Translations under genes and position numbers: made by a program
Assembly: GCA_022843465.1 (NCBI GenBank)
Contig: JALHNO010000001.1
Span: 380,134-444,133, forward strand
DNA length: 64,000 nt
Source of the DNA: Pseudomonadota bacterium
Lineage (GTDB): Bacteria > Pseudomonadota > Gammaproteobacteria > Xanthomonadales > Ahniellaceae
Direction of reading: 5' to 3'
Notes under the pieces: generated by a model
The model's input: the letters and a program-made list of their open reading frames with translations, nothing else
What the model was told of the DNA's origin: nothing
The model's database searches: none
Part shown: positions 28,043 through 36,566 of the stretch, one piece after another
Numbering within the stretch: position 1 is the stretch's first letter
Layout: each line of letters starts with the position of its first letter

Positions 28043-28317
28043 GGCGGCGGTCCCGGTTTGGATTCGCTGACACCACTGACCTCGTGATAGCGCAGCAGGG
28101 CGATCACGCCGATGAAGTTGATCAGCGCATAGAGCAGGGCAATGTCCAGATAATCACCACGCCCGACCAGGGCCGCGACCAGGGCAATGAACAGCACGGT
28201 CTTGGTGCCAAACATGTTGACCGCGAGGATGCGGTCGTACAGGGTCGGTCCGAGCAGGGCACGCGCCAGCGCCAATGCCATCGAGACCAGGACCGCAATG
28301 CCGGCGGCGGCCAGCAT
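28039..28317 (-). CDS. mrpF: MrpF/MnhF subunit
   Basis: 92 residues, three membrane segments: ALALARALLGPTLYDRILAVNMFGTKTV is the MnhF signature (DRILAVN) and GDYLDIALLYALINFIGVIALLRY closes it. The ATG shares its A with the TGA of mrpE. Confidence 0.94.
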   Translation of the reverse strand: MLAAAGIAVLVSMALALARALLGPTLYDRILAVNMFGTKTVLFIALVAALVGRGDYLDIALLYALINFIGVIALLRYHEVSGVSESKPGPPP

Positions 28318-28799
28318 CAGCCTCCGCCTCCAGTGATTGGCTGCGGAATCATCGCGTCGATTTCGCCGGCACGAACGCCGGCCGCGGATTGTTCGGTCAG
28401 GGCATGTACGGTCAGAGTGGCGCCTGCGAGCGCCACCGTGACAGTTCCCGGTGTCAGTGTGATCGAATTGGCCAGGATCACTTGACCGAGTTCCGAATGC
28501 TGGCGGCTGGAAATTTCCAGCATCTGCGGTCGCAGATGGCGCGCGGGTGCCGCGATCGCCGCCACCACCTGAAGATTCGAGACCACGATCTCGCGCAGCA
28601 GCTTCAGCCAGAATCCCGGCAACAGCCAGGCCAGCTGCAGTGGTTGCGCCTCGGCGCCGATCAGGCGCATGCGCCTAGCCAGCGCGGCGCTGGCGAGCAC
28701 CGAGCCGAGCCCGAGCAGCAGCAGCAGGGGCTGCGTCATGCCCGAAAGCGACCACCAGAGCGCGCTGAGCATCGCCAACAAAGCGATCAGGTATTTCAT
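28317..28799 (-). CDS. mrpE: MrpE/MnhE subunit
   Basis: 160 residues from the ATG at 28799; the frame is open further upstream but without similarity. Membrane segments MKYLIALLAMLSALWWSLSG and TQPLLLLLGLGSVLASAALA are followed by LPGFWLKLLREIVVSNLQVV and the conserved LANSITLTPGTVTVALAGATLTVHAL of MnhE. First gene of the ten-gene operon, so its upstream region must carry the promoter. The complex should exchange monovalent cations for protons across the inner membrane; the ion cannot be read from sequence. Confidence 0.93.
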   Translation of the reverse strand: MKYLIALLAMLSALWWSLSGMTQPLLLLLGLGSVLASAALARRMRLIGAEAQPLQLAWLLPGFWLKLLREIVVSNLQVVAAIAAPARHLRPQMLEISSRQHSELGQVILANSITLTPGTVTVALAGATLTVHALTEQSAAGVRAGEIDAMIPQPITGGGG

Positions 28800-28833
28800 T
28801 GCGGTTCCGACACCTGCTGCATACCAATGCAGG

Positions 28834-28862
28834 AGTCTGCCCCGCGGGTGCCGGCATTGCAA
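28834..28862 (-). promoter_or_regulatory. Possible sigma-70 promoter of the Mrp-like operon
   Basis: On the minus strand TTGCAA (28862-28857) is followed after 17 bp by CAGACT (28839-28834), 34 bp before the mrpE ATG. The -35 is 4/6 and the -10 is only 3/6 to consensus, so this is the best candidate seen, not a firm call. Confidence 0.3.
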
Positions 28863-28930
28863 GGCAAAACGGTCGCGCGTGCCGGGTATCGCCAGCTGAG
28901 CGTCAGACTCGGTCACAACGGCGCGTGAAA

Positions 28931-29989
28931 TCAGCGTTGTTGCGTCGCGCAGGCACGCGCGGCTTCACATAACCTCAACACCTCGACGGCATCGTGTGCA
29001 GATACCGGGGGCGCTGCGCCCGTGCGCAGTGCGCGTGCAACCGCCGGATAGTAATCGCACCAGCGGCCGCGCAGACTGGCCAGCGAATGCGCGCCGCGCG
29101 CATCGATCAGCTGACCCCATTCGGATTCCGGCTCGGCACCCAGGCGAGGATCGTCAGCGCGCATGCCGGCGCGCAGCGCATCCTCCTGGCCATCGAGGCC
29201 TGGCTTGACGTAGGCGGCGCGATCACCCAGTACGCGCAGGCGCGGCCCGGCGTGGATGGCGCGGCTGCTCATCCACAGATGCGAGCGGGTGCCGCTGACA
29301 TGCCGGAGCGCGACGAAGGCATCATCTTCGACCGTCGCCTCGGGATGACGGCAATCCAGTTCGGCGTGCACGCGCTGCACCGGCCCGAACAATTGCACGG
29401 CCTGATCGATCAGATGGCTGCCGAGATCGAGCAGGACACCGCCGCCCTCGGCGGGATCCGATTGCTGGCGCCAGCCAGCGCGAAGCTGCGGACGCCAGCG
29501 TTCGAAGCGGGATTCAAAGCGATGCACCTTGCCCAGCACGCCATCTGCGATCAACTGCTGCACGGTCAGAAACTCGCTGTCCCAGCGACGGTTGTGGAAT
29601 ACCGTCAGCAGCAGGCCACGGGCCGCAGCGAATTCGGCCAGCGCGGTCGCCTCGGCCGCGGTCACCGCCAGCGGCTTGTCGACCACTACCGCCAGCCCGG
29701 CCTGCAGCGCGCGCATCGCAAGCGGCGCATGACTGCGGTTGCTGCTGGCGATGACGATCAGGTCGAAGTCGCGCGAAAACAGAGCCTCGCTGTCAGCGAG
29801 CACGCGTGCCTGGGGATGCTGTTCGCGCACCTGTTGCGCGCGCCCTGGGTCAGCGGTGACGACGGCGGTGAGACAAAGATCTGGCGTGGCCGCGATCAGC
29901 GGCGCGTGAAACACCGAGCCGGCCAGTCCATAGCCGATCAAGCCGACCTGCAACGGCCCCTGTCTGCGGGCGCGCGCGGTCTCATTCAT
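28931..29989 (-). CDS. Gfo/Idh/MocA-family NAD(P)-dependent oxidoreductase
   Basis: 352 residues from the ATG at 29989. Rossmann fold VGLIGYGLAGSVFHAPLI at the N-terminus, then VDKPLAVTAAEATALAEFA with the family EKP-type motif (here DKP), and the C-terminal half FHNRRWDSEFLTV...GGGVLLDLGSHLIDQAVQLFG, whose GSHLID contains the conserved His/Asp. It resembles the YdgJ/MviM-like group acting on sugars or cyclitols; the substrate is not known. Its start overlaps the end of the GNAT gene by 8 bp. Confidence 0.92.
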   Translation of the reverse strand: MNETARARRQGPLQVGLIGYGLAGSVFHAPLIAATPDLCLTAVVTADPGRAQQVREQHPQARVLADSEALFSRDFDLIVIASSNRSHAPLAMRALQAGLAVVVDKPLAVTAAEATALAEFAAARGLLLTVFHNRRWDSEFLTVQQLIADGVLGKVHRFESRFERWRPQLRAGWRQQSDPAEGGGVLLDLGSHLIDQAVQLFGPVQRVHAELDCRHPEATVEDDAFVALRHVSGTRSHLWMSSRAIHAGPRLRVLGDRAAYVKPGLDGQEDALRAGMRADDPRLGAEPESEWGQLIDARGAHSLASLRGRWCDYYPAVARALRTGAAPPVSAHDAVEVLRLCEAARACATQQR

Positions 29990-30491
29990 CACGGAAAAAC
30001 AGGCGCGAAGGCTGATCGTAGCCCGGTGTCTGCAGCAGGCGGTCGAAGCGAAAACCGATCTGCAGCAGCAGCCGTATGGATTCGGGATTCTCCAGTGCCG
30101 TGGTGGCCAGAATCGTGCGCAACCCAAGCCGGGTTCGGCCATCGTCCAGCACCGCCAGCGCCGCCTCGCGCGCATAGCCACGCGACCAGTATTCGGGCAG
30201 CAAGGCGAAGCCGATATCGGGGTGATCGAGATAGGGTCGTTGCAGCAGACCGCAGATGCCAATGCCCGGACCGTCATCGCGCAAGGCGACCCGGTTCAGC
30301 CCGAAACCGAACTGCTGGTAACTGGCGACCGGCCCACTCTGGATATAGGCACGGGCGTCCTCGAGACTGCGCACGCCGCGATCGCCGATGTTGCGCAGAA
30401 AGGATTCCTCGTTCAGAAGCCTGAGGATCATGGGCGCATCGTCGGCGTCGAGATGGCGCAGAATCAGGCGTTCGGTCGTCAGCTGGAACAT
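29982..30491 (-). CDS. GNAT acetyltransferase, RimJ/RimL-like
   Basis: 169 residues. TERLILRHLDADDAPMILRLLN at the start, GICGLLQRPYLDHPDIGFALLPEYWSRGYAREAA with the acetyl-CoA loop, and TALENPESIRLLLQIGFRFD at the end are the standard RimJ/RimL layout. It transfers acetyl from acetyl-CoA to an amine, in ribosomal-protein-type homologues an N-terminal amino group. It overlaps the oxidoreductase downstream and is divergent from the RcnB-like gene 242 bp away; that gap shows no recognisable site beyond GC-rich inverted repeats near 30525-30610. Confidence 0.92.
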   Translation of the reverse strand: MFQLTTERLILRHLDADDAPMILRLLNEESFLRNIGDRGVRSLEDARAYIQSGPVASYQQFGFGLNRVALRDDGPGIGICGLLQRPYLDHPDIGFALLPEYWSRGYAREAALAVLDDGRTRLGLRTILATTALENPESIRLLLQIGFRFDRLLQTPGYDQPSRLFFRDE

Positions 30492-30733
30492 GGGCAGACA
30501 GTTCTGGGACAGGGCCCAAGCCTAGCGACTTCGGCCCGGCTTGCGCAGCGCCAGCCTGCTGGCGCGACGGCGCGCCCTGCGGCGACGCTGCGAGCAAGCT
30601 GAACGGCCTGCTTCGGCGCGCAAAAAAGTTAAAGATCATTCAGTGCTGTGGCCGCACTCTGTGTACACCGAAGCGTCGGCCGGTTCTGTCCGACATCGCC
30701 ATTCCGCGAGGATTGGCACCGAGGAGTTGAGCA

Positions 30734-31747
30734 ATGAACAGATTGATGGCGATGACGATGACGGCGCTGCTGGCCAGCACGGCTTCCCTGTCGGTAGTTG
30801 CACAGGGTGCCCGCGCCGAACTGGAACGCCAGGGCCGTGCCGAGCGCGGCGACTCTTCGCGTGGCCAGTCCGATTCCGGCCGCGGTGGCGAGGCCAAGGC
30901 TCCGCGTGGCGATGATGGCCAAAGCGGTGGCCGCAGCGGCTACGCCGGGCGCAGCGAAGGCCGCGGCGGCGATGCCTTCGCGGGTGGCCATTCCGGCGGC
31001 GGTGATCGCGGCGGCTATGCCCGCGGTGGTCGTGAAGATGCAGTGGAAGCCCGCAGTGGCCAGCAGAACAGCGGCTTCGGTTTCAATGGCTTCAACGGTC
31101 AGTCCGGCGCTGGTGATCACGGTGGCCGTGCCCGCGGTGGTCGCGAAGATGCGGTGCAGGCGCGCACTGGCCAGCAGAACAGCGGCTTCGGCTTCAATGG
31201 CTTCAACAATGGACAGACCAGAGACGATGGTCGCGGTCAGGCGCCTGTCTACAGCGCCAACCAGGCTTCGCACCGTGGCGACGGTTACCGTGGCGGCAAC
31301 CAGTACGGCTACCAGGGCCGCGGCCGCGATCGTGACTACGGCCATGACAACTATGGCCAAAACAACTACCAGAACCATGGCAGCCGGCATGGCCGCGACT
31401 ACTGGGCCGATGGCCGCAGCGGCCGCCATGAGCGCCGCTGGGATGGCTACCACAACCACAACTGGAGCCGCGGCCCGTATTACTACGGCTACGACTGGGG
31501 CAAGCGCTACCGTGCGCCGAGCTACTACGTCCGTCCGTATGGCTACTACTCGCGCGCCTGGCGGGTCGGCTATACCCTGCCGCGCTCGTACTATGGCCCG
31601 ACCTACTATGTCGACTATCGCCCGTACGGACTGGCACCTCCGCCTTATGGGTACCGCTGGGTGCGGGTCGACGATGACGTCCTGCTGATCGCGATCGCCA
31701 GCGGCCTGATCGCCGACATCATCACTGATTTCTACTACTACGACTGA
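30734..31747 (+). CDS. RcnB-family secreted Gly/Tyr-rich protein
   Basis: 337 residues from the ATG at 30734, with GAGGAG 8 bases upstream. Signal peptide about 1-28. Residues 29-210 are low-complexity Gly/Ser/Arg and contain two nearly identical copies of GGREDAV-A-R-GQQNSGFGFNGFN (about 97-122 and 134-160). The C-terminal part is Tyr/Arg-rich and ends in the RcnB motif PPYGYRWVRVDDDVLLIAIASGLIADII. E. coli RcnB is a periplasmic regulator of nickel/cobalt export, but there is no rcnA nearby, and the low-complexity region is not a feature of that protein. The metal role is inference from the C-terminal family only. Confidence 0.8.
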   Translation: MNRLMAMTMTALLASTASLSVVAQGARAELERQGRAERGDSSRGQSDSGRGGEAKAPRGDDGQSGGRSGYAGRSEGRGGDAFAGGHSGGGDRGGYARGGREDAVEARSGQQNSGFGFNGFNGQSGAGDHGGRARGGREDAVQARTGQQNSGFGFNGFNNGQTRDDGRGQAPVYSANQASHRGDGYRGGNQYGYQGRGRDRDYGHDNYGQNNYQNHGSRHGRDYWADGRSGRHERRWDGYHNHNWSRGPYYYGYDWGKRYRAPSYYVRPYGYYSRAWRVGYTLPRSYYGPTYYVDYRPYGLAPPPYGYRWVRVDDDVLLIAIASGLIADIITDFYYYD

Positions 31748-31785
31748 TCCGGCGGGCAGTTGCCCGAACCGCCCAGGCAGTTTCG

Positions 31786-31810
31786 GAAAGCGCCGCTCTG
31801 CGGCGCTTTC
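31786..31810 (+). terminator. Likely terminator of the RcnB-like gene
   Basis: An 11-bp perfect stem GAAAGCGCCGC with loop TCT, 39 bp after the stop codon, followed by a T-containing but broken tract (TGCTTTCTGG). The rest of the 247-bp gap to the next gene shows nothing recognisable. Confidence 0.65.
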
Positions 31811-31994
31811 TGCTTTCTGGATCCGACCGCATCGGCCTGCTGCCAGCGCCGGAGCGGGATACACAGCGGCAACCGCGACCGTAGCCGTAGCCGCCACGGC
31901 GCGGGCGCCGCCCGCGTCCTGCCCCAACGTGGCCGGTCCGCGGCCAGATTGCGGACAGCTGATTCCACCAGCATGACTACCATCAAGATGATGG

Positions 31995-32828
31995 ATGACC
32001 ACAATGCGGGCACAATGGTTTGGCGGCGCGCTTGCCGCAGCGACGCTGACGACGATGCTGATGGCGCTGGCCGTCGCCGATGATGGCGGCGAAAGCCGGC
32101 GAGAGGGCTTCGCCGAATGGTTTGACCACTATGGTGTGCGTGGCACCCTGGTGCTCTGTCGCGATGCCCAGAGCGAGTGCGCGGTACACAATCCGGAACG
32201 CGCGCATCAGCGCTTCTCGCCGGCCTCGACCTTCAAGATCGTCAACGCCCTGGTCGGTCTGGATGAGGCTGCGGTCGCCGATCAACACGAGATCATGCGC
32301 TGGGATGGCAGCAAGCAGCGCATCAAGGCCTGGGAACGTGATCACGATCTGGCCAGCGCCATGCGCGTGTCGGCGGTCTGGTTCTATCAGGAGTTGGCAC
32401 GCCGCATCGGCCGCGATCGCATGCAGAACTGGCTGGACCGGATCAACTACGGCAATCAGCGTATCGGCCGCGCCGTCGACAGCTTCTGGCTGGATGGCTC
32501 GCTGACTGTTTCCGCCGAGGAACAGATCGATCTGCTGCGTGAACTGCGCGCGGGCAGCCTGCCCTTCAGCGAGCGCAGCCAGCGCATCGTGCGCGAGACC
32601 CTGATCCGTGCCCGCGGCGACGACTTTGTCGTCCATGCCAATACCGGCTGGAACGACACCTATCATGTCGGCTGGTTTGTTGGCTGGGTCGAGCGCGCCG
32701 ACGCGACCCACTACTTCGCACTGAACATCGACATCCATCAGGCCGCCGATGCCGCGGCGCGCATCAACCTGATCGAGGACGTGCTCGAACAACGCGGGCT
32801 GCTGCCGGTGGGTACCGAGCTGGAGTAA
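31995..32828 (+). CDS. Class D beta-lactamase homologue with altered KTG motif
   Basis: 277 residues; a start at 32004 (second in-frame ATG) is possible. Signal-like segment about 9-28. Class D motifs: S78-T-F-K81 (nucleophile and the lysine that is carbamylated in OXA enzymes), S126-A-V128, Y152-G-N154, with WFYQELARRIG between them as in OXA enzymes. The third motif, normally K-T-G, reads N216-T-G218. The conserved lysine helps bind the carboxylate of beta-lactams, so either activity is weak or the protein is a penicillin-binding relative. It lies alone between other chromosomal genes with no mobile element adjacent. Confidence 0.88.
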   Translation: MTTMRAQWFGGALAAATLTTMLMALAVADDGGESRREGFAEWFDHYGVRGTLVLCRDAQSECAVHNPERAHQRFSPASTFKIVNALVGLDEAAVADQHEIMRWDGSKQRIKAWERDHDLASAMRVSAVWFYQELARRIGRDRMQNWLDRINYGNQRIGRAVDSFWLDGSLTVSAEEQIDLLRELRAGSLPFSERSQRIVRETLIRARGDDFVVHANTGWNDTYHVGWFVGWVERADATHYFALNIDIHQAADAAARINLIEDVLEQRGLLPVGTELE

Positions 32829-32847
32829 GGCTCGGTCGGGCGCGCGA

Positions 32848-33468
32848 TCAGGCTTCCAGTTGGGCTTTCAGACGATCCAGTGCCTGTCCCCAGGCTTGCC
32901 GATAGCCATCGGCCTCGGCCCGCGTCTGCAGTCGATCGATGGTCACCATCACCGTGCACTTGGCACCGCTCGGCGCGAACTTGATCTCGATCGGCGCCGG
33001 CATGGTCAATGCCTCATCCTCCCAGATCAGTCGGATGTTCTTCCCGGGATTGACCTTCTTGATGCTGGCGCGATTGCCATCGGCATTGCGCCAGTGGCCG
33101 CCGTCAGCAAGCTTGACATCGTGGCCCGGGCCGAACCAGCGGTCGAGCGCGGCATTGCCATTGAACGCGGCAAAGCAGGCATCGGCATCCGCCTTGATGC
33201 TCTTGGTCGCGCAGATCGTGTAGCCCTTGGGCTTGCCATCCTTCTCCACCACGTTGCGGGCGACTTCGTATTCGTTGTTGATCGTGGTCGCCCACCAGGG
33301 GTCGACTTTCAATTCTCCGGCCATCCAGTTGCCGATATCCCGACGTCCCAGGCTGGCACCGCCGCGGGCATCGATCAGCTTGAACCACTCGCCCAGGGTC
33401 TTGCCAGTGGCTGCCTTGCAGCTTTCATCGCCGACCGCATGGTCGGACTTGCGTTCAATCTTCATCAT
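32848..33468 (-). CDS. DUF4287-like + SRPBCC (AHSA1-type) protein
   Basis: 206 residues. The N-terminal part has GKTLGEWFKLIDARGG...GRRDIGNWMAGELKVDPWWATTINNEYE, a DUF4287-like module, and the C-terminal part an AHSA1/SRPBCC fold (FGPGHDVKLADGGHWRNADGNRASIKKVNPGKNIRLIWEDEAL). Such proteins bind hydrophobic ligands; no enzymatic role is known. It lies 46 bp downstream of the DUF1761 gene on the same strand. Confidence 0.85.
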   Translation of the reverse strand: MMKIERKSDHAVGDESCKAATGKTLGEWFKLIDARGGASLGRRDIGNWMAGELKVDPWWATTINNEYEVARNVVEKDGKPKGYTICATKSIKADADACFAAFNGNAALDRWFGPGHDVKLADGGHWRNADGNRASIKKVNPGKNIRLIWEDEALTMPAPIEIKFAPSGAKCTVMVTIDRLQTRAEADGYRQAWGQALDRLKAQLEA

Positions 33469-33514
33469 CGTGCTCCGGTAGCGGGACCGACGGCAGCTGA
33501 CACGTTCTTGATGC

Positions 33515-33913
33515 TCAGGGCCACAGTGCCAGGATCAGGCCGATCAGGGTGAACTGCAGCGTGTGATAGCCGCCATTGATCAGAAAGAGCTTGAGGCTGC
33601 GCCGCTCGAACAGGTAGTTGATACCGAAAGATGAAGTGACCCAGCACAGGCCGGCCGCCGAGCCGGCGCCCAGACCCAGAGCGAGCGGAGGCCGCGGCCC
33701 GAGGAAGAGCGCAAACACCACCGCAGCAATCAGACTGAGCACAAAGGCCAGGCCGAAGATCAGCGCCATATTGGCATTCTTCATCTGTTCGTCGGTAACG
33801 CCGGATTCGCGTTGCCAGGCCTTGGCGAACAACAGCGGCGAGTACCACAGGCCACCGAGCAGGAAGCTGGCGAGTGCGGCAGCGACTACGGCGAAATAAT
33901 TGACTTCAGGCAT
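33515..33913 (-). CDS. DUF1761 membrane protein
   Basis: 132 residues, four membrane segments: NYFAVVAAALASFLLGGLWYSPLLFAKAWQRESG is the DUF1761 opening (GGLWYSP..F.K.W), and SFGINYLFERRSLKLFLINGGYHTLQFTLIGLILALWP the closing. Function unknown. It is probably cotranscribed with the SRPBCC gene and lies downstream of the AraC regulator across a 243-bp gap in which I see nothing definite. Confidence 0.9.
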   Translation of the reverse strand: MPEVNYFAVVAAALASFLLGGLWYSPLLFAKAWQRESGVTDEQMKNANMALIFGLAFVLSLIAAVVFALFLGPRPPLALGLGAGSAAGLCWVTSSFGINYLFERRSLKLFLINGGYHTLQFTLIGLILALWP

Positions 33914-34156
33914 CTCGGTTCCCCTTGCTGTGGTGTGTGCGTTGAAGTATCTGCGGAAAGACTGCGCCGGTCTTGGAAAAATGTCACCTGAAAAACTTGC
34001 GACTGGTCATCGCGGCGTCCGCGGTGGTGGGCTTGATGCGCGCCAAGCTCCGATGAACCAGCGGGTTTTCGCCCGCTGACACAGGGCGCTGGCGGCGGCG
34101 GATCGGGGCACTGGGCAACGAGGACGGCGCCGGCGATGCTGCGACCGACCCCAGGC

Positions 34157-35035
34157 TCAGCAGACCACCACGCTGCCGGCATCGGGCCTGGGTTTGCGCA
34201 GCAATTCACCCGGTGCGTAGCCGCTGAAGGCGCGGAATTCGTTGATCAGATGTGACTGGTCGTAGTAACCGCAGTGATCGGCCAGTTCGGCCCAGGGCAC
34301 CTTGTCGCTGCGGCCAAGCAGATCCATGGCGCCACGAAAGCGATGGACGCGTGCCAATGCCTTGGCACTCATGCCGACCTGGCGCAGAAACAGCTGGCCG
34401 ATGTGCTTGCGGGTGAAGCCGGTCTCGCGCGCCAGCGTCGCGATCGGGATGCGGCCATTGCTCGCCGCGATGCGATCGACCGCCCAGCGCACGGCCGGAT
34501 GCACGATGCTCCTGGGCGACAGCCGTGCCAGCAGCCAGCGCTCGACGATGCAGAAACGGCTGGCAAAATCCGCTGTGTTGAGCAGTCGTTCGCGCAATTG
34601 CAGCGCGCCATCGCCGAGCGCATCGGCGAGGGCGATGATGCGATCGCTCAATCCTTCCAGTCGCTCGCCCAGCCAGGGATAGGCGCCGAGCGCGGAAAAT
34701 GCCACTCCGAGCAGCGCATTGCCTTGCGGTGCCTCGGTATCGATCGGGCCCTGATGCAGGCCGGCGTACCAGATGTCGCGGAACGGGACGTGGCGCTCGG
34801 GCGGCCCCGGTTCGATCCGGTATTGCGTCGGACCGAGATTGATCAGCAGCTGGCTCTGACCCGATGGCAGGATGCGATCACGCTGATAGCTGACCGAGCC
34901 CTCACCATACCAGAGCGTGCTGACGATGCCAGCCAGTCGTGGATCGCAACGCCACAATGAAACCTGCCAATCACCCAGTGGTGATTGGTGCACGAAGGTC
35001 TGCAGTCGGGTCTGCTCAGCGGGCAAGGCGGGCAT
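34157..35035 (-). CDS. AraC-family transcriptional regulator with DUF6597-like N-terminus
   Basis: 292 residues from the ATG at 35035. An N-terminal beta-barrel-like sensor (LAGIVSTLWYGEG...LPSGQSQLLINLGPTQYRI) precedes the AraC domain: RIPIATLARETGFTRKHIGQLFLRQVGMSAKALARVHRFRGAMDLL and the second helix-turn-helix ELADHCGYYDQSHLINEFRAFSGYAPGELL. Regulators of this type often sit next to the genes they control; the DUF1761/SRPBCC pair downstream is the obvious candidate, by position only. Confidence 0.88.
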   Translation of the reverse strand: MPALPAEQTRLQTFVHQSPLGDWQVSLWRCDPRLAGIVSTLWYGEGSVSYQRDRILPSGQSQLLINLGPTQYRIEPGPPERHVPFRDIWYAGLHQGPIDTEAPQGNALLGVAFSALGAYPWLGERLEGLSDRIIALADALGDGALQLRERLLNTADFASRFCIVERWLLARLSPRSIVHPAVRWAVDRIAASNGRIPIATLARETGFTRKHIGQLFLRQVGMSAKALARVHRFRGAMDLLGRSDKVPWAELADHCGYYDQSHLINEFRAFSGYAPGELLRKPRPDAGSVVVC

Positions 35036-35154
35036 CCTGCGCTGATCGCGGGCGCGATCGCCGGTGGCCGCAATATACCGCGTCAGTGCGCTCGATCGGC
35101 AAACCTGTCGTTGCGGTTGTGACGGCGCACTGCCCTGCGCCCGAGCGGCGACCA

Positions 35155-35607
35155 TCAACGGCAGCTTTCGGCGGATTCCTTCCAGACCACCGGCTCCCAG
35201 TAACCACCGCCACGGATATCCAGCCGCTTGCTGCGAATGAACTTCGCGGCAACCCGGTAGGTGATGCCGGGCTCGGCATCGATCTCGAGCGTCTTGTAGC
35301 GATTGCTGCGGCGGCCATCGCGGTCGCGTTGCTGCGCCGGGCTGAACTCGCGGGCGTCGATCGCCTCGGCCAGCTTGAGCACATGGCGTCCCGGTTCGAT
35401 GCGCCAGCTGGTCGAGTCCAATGGTCCCGGCATGCCGCCGTCGACGCCGATCAGGACCGCGCGGTGCAGATCCTGCTTGCGCGGGGCGATGTCGAAGGTG
35501 CTGATGCGCGCGCAGGTGTCGCTGGCCTGCGCCTGAGCCGGGGCGAGGCTCGCGCCGGCGCCGGTCAATGCCAACAGTACGCTGAGTACACAGGCTTGGG
35601 TTTTCAT
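35155..35607 (-). CDS. Secreted protein homologous to the C-terminal domain of the PDZ protein
   Basis: 150 residues from the ATG at 35607 with AAGGAG 8 bases upstream. Signal peptide about 1-28, ending PAQAQASD. After it the protein is one domain whose layout matches the last 125 residues of its neighbour: a first Cys in CARI (CGRI in the neighbour), a GGMPGPLDS region (GGPLNS-like), GRHVLKLAEAIDAREF, RYKTLEIDAEPGITYRVAAKFIR and YWEPVVWKESAESCR at the end, with the two Cys probably bridged. Function unknown. The last gene of the ECF operon. Confidence 0.8.
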   Translation of the reverse strand: MKTQACVLSVLLALTGAGASLAPAQAQASDTCARISTFDIAPRKQDLHRAVLIGVDGGMPGPLDSTSWRIEPGRHVLKLAEAIDAREFSPAQQRDRDGRRSNRYKTLEIDAEPGITYRVAAKFIRSKRLDIRGGGYWEPVVWKESAESCR

Positions 35608-35687
35608 GGTCTGTCTCCTTGCAGGGGTGTTGAATGGAGTGGCGTGGCGGGCGAATGCCTCGATGTGCGGCCGCTGAACACGCCGTG

Positions 35688-36566
35688 TCAGCGACAGCCT
35701 TCCTCGAATTCCTTCCAGATCACCGGCTCCCAGTACGACTGATCCTTCACCGAGCTGGCGCGGTCCTTGTGGAAACGCGCGCCGATCCGATAGGTCGTAT
35801 TGGCGGCAACTTCGATTTCCAGGATCTTGAAGCGCTCGTGGCGTTGCTGCTGCCGACGATGATTGCTGGCGGCGCCCCAGAAGCGGTCGTCGGGGATTTC
35901 CTCGCTGACCTTGATCAGGTGGCGGCCGGCGCTCAGGCGATAGACGCCATCCAGGCTGTTGAGCAAGGGGCCGCCGAGACGGCCATCGATGCTGTGCAGA
36001 AAGATCGGATAGATCGATTCGCTGACCGGAGGCTTCAGTGCCAGATTGATCCGCCCGCAACCGCCTGCTGCAGGCAGGGGCGAGATGCTGAGCCGATAGG
36101 CCGGCGTTTCCACGCGATCGAGTGCGCCGCTCAGGGTCAGCTGTTCGCCCCCGCGTTGCACCTGCAGGGCGAGCCTGCCGGCGTCGGCCTGCACGGCATC
36201 GTGCAATGTCTTGGCGCTGGCTTCCCCGGCGGTGAACTGGTGCCCATTGACCTGCATCAGGCGATCGCCGACGCGCAATTGCAGGCGTGCCGCCGCGCCG
36301 CCCGGCGTGATCGCCAGGATCTGTGGCAGGCCGCCATCGGCCGGCCGCGCGTCCACCACTGCGCCCAGTTCATGGCGCGCCTGTGCCGCGCGTTCGATGA
36401 CCAGGGGTGAGCCATCGGCGTTCGCCGGCGCAAACTCGGCGACCGCGCGCACCGCATCATCCAGCAGGACATCGGCTTCGGCTGCGCTCAGGTCGAGGGC
36501 GCCGAGCAACAGGCCAAGCGCGAGTCCGATACGAAGCGAGGTGTTACAGGCGGATGATGCGGTCAT
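35688..36566 (-). CDS. Secreted PDZ-domain protein of the ECF operon
   Basis: 292 residues from the ATG at 36566, with GGAG upstream; it overlaps the anti-sigma gene by 23 bp. Signal peptide about 1-28. A PDZ-like domain follows (ILAITPGGAAARLQLRVGDRLMQVNGHQF, about 77-105), then a C-terminal domain of about 125 residues shared with the next gene: CGRIN, GGPLLNSLDGVYRLSAGRHLIKV, FKILEIEVAANTTYRIGARF and QSYWEPVIWKEFEEGCR. No protease triad is seen, so the PDZ is probably a ligand-binding or regulatory part. Its place after the ECF sigma/anti-sigma pair suggests it is part of the same response. Confidence 0.82.
   Translation of the reverse strand: MTASSACNTSLRIGLALGLLLGALDLSAAEADVLLDDAVRAVAEFAPANADGSPLVIERAAQARHELGAVVDARPADGGLPQILAITPGGAAARLQLRVGDRLMQVNGHQFTAGEASAKTLHDAVQADAGRLALQVQRGGEQLTLSGALDRVETPAYRLSISPLPAAGGCGRINLALKPPVSESIYPIFLHSIDGRLGGPLLNSLDGVYRLSAGRHLIKVSEEIPDDRFWGAASNHRRQQQRHERFKILEIEVAANTTYRIGARFHKDRASSVKDQSYWEPVIWKEFEEGCR

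Noticed and set aside
31995-32828. Horizontally acquired resistance gene
   Set aside because: No insertion sequence, integron or composition break is visible around it; looks like a resident gene.
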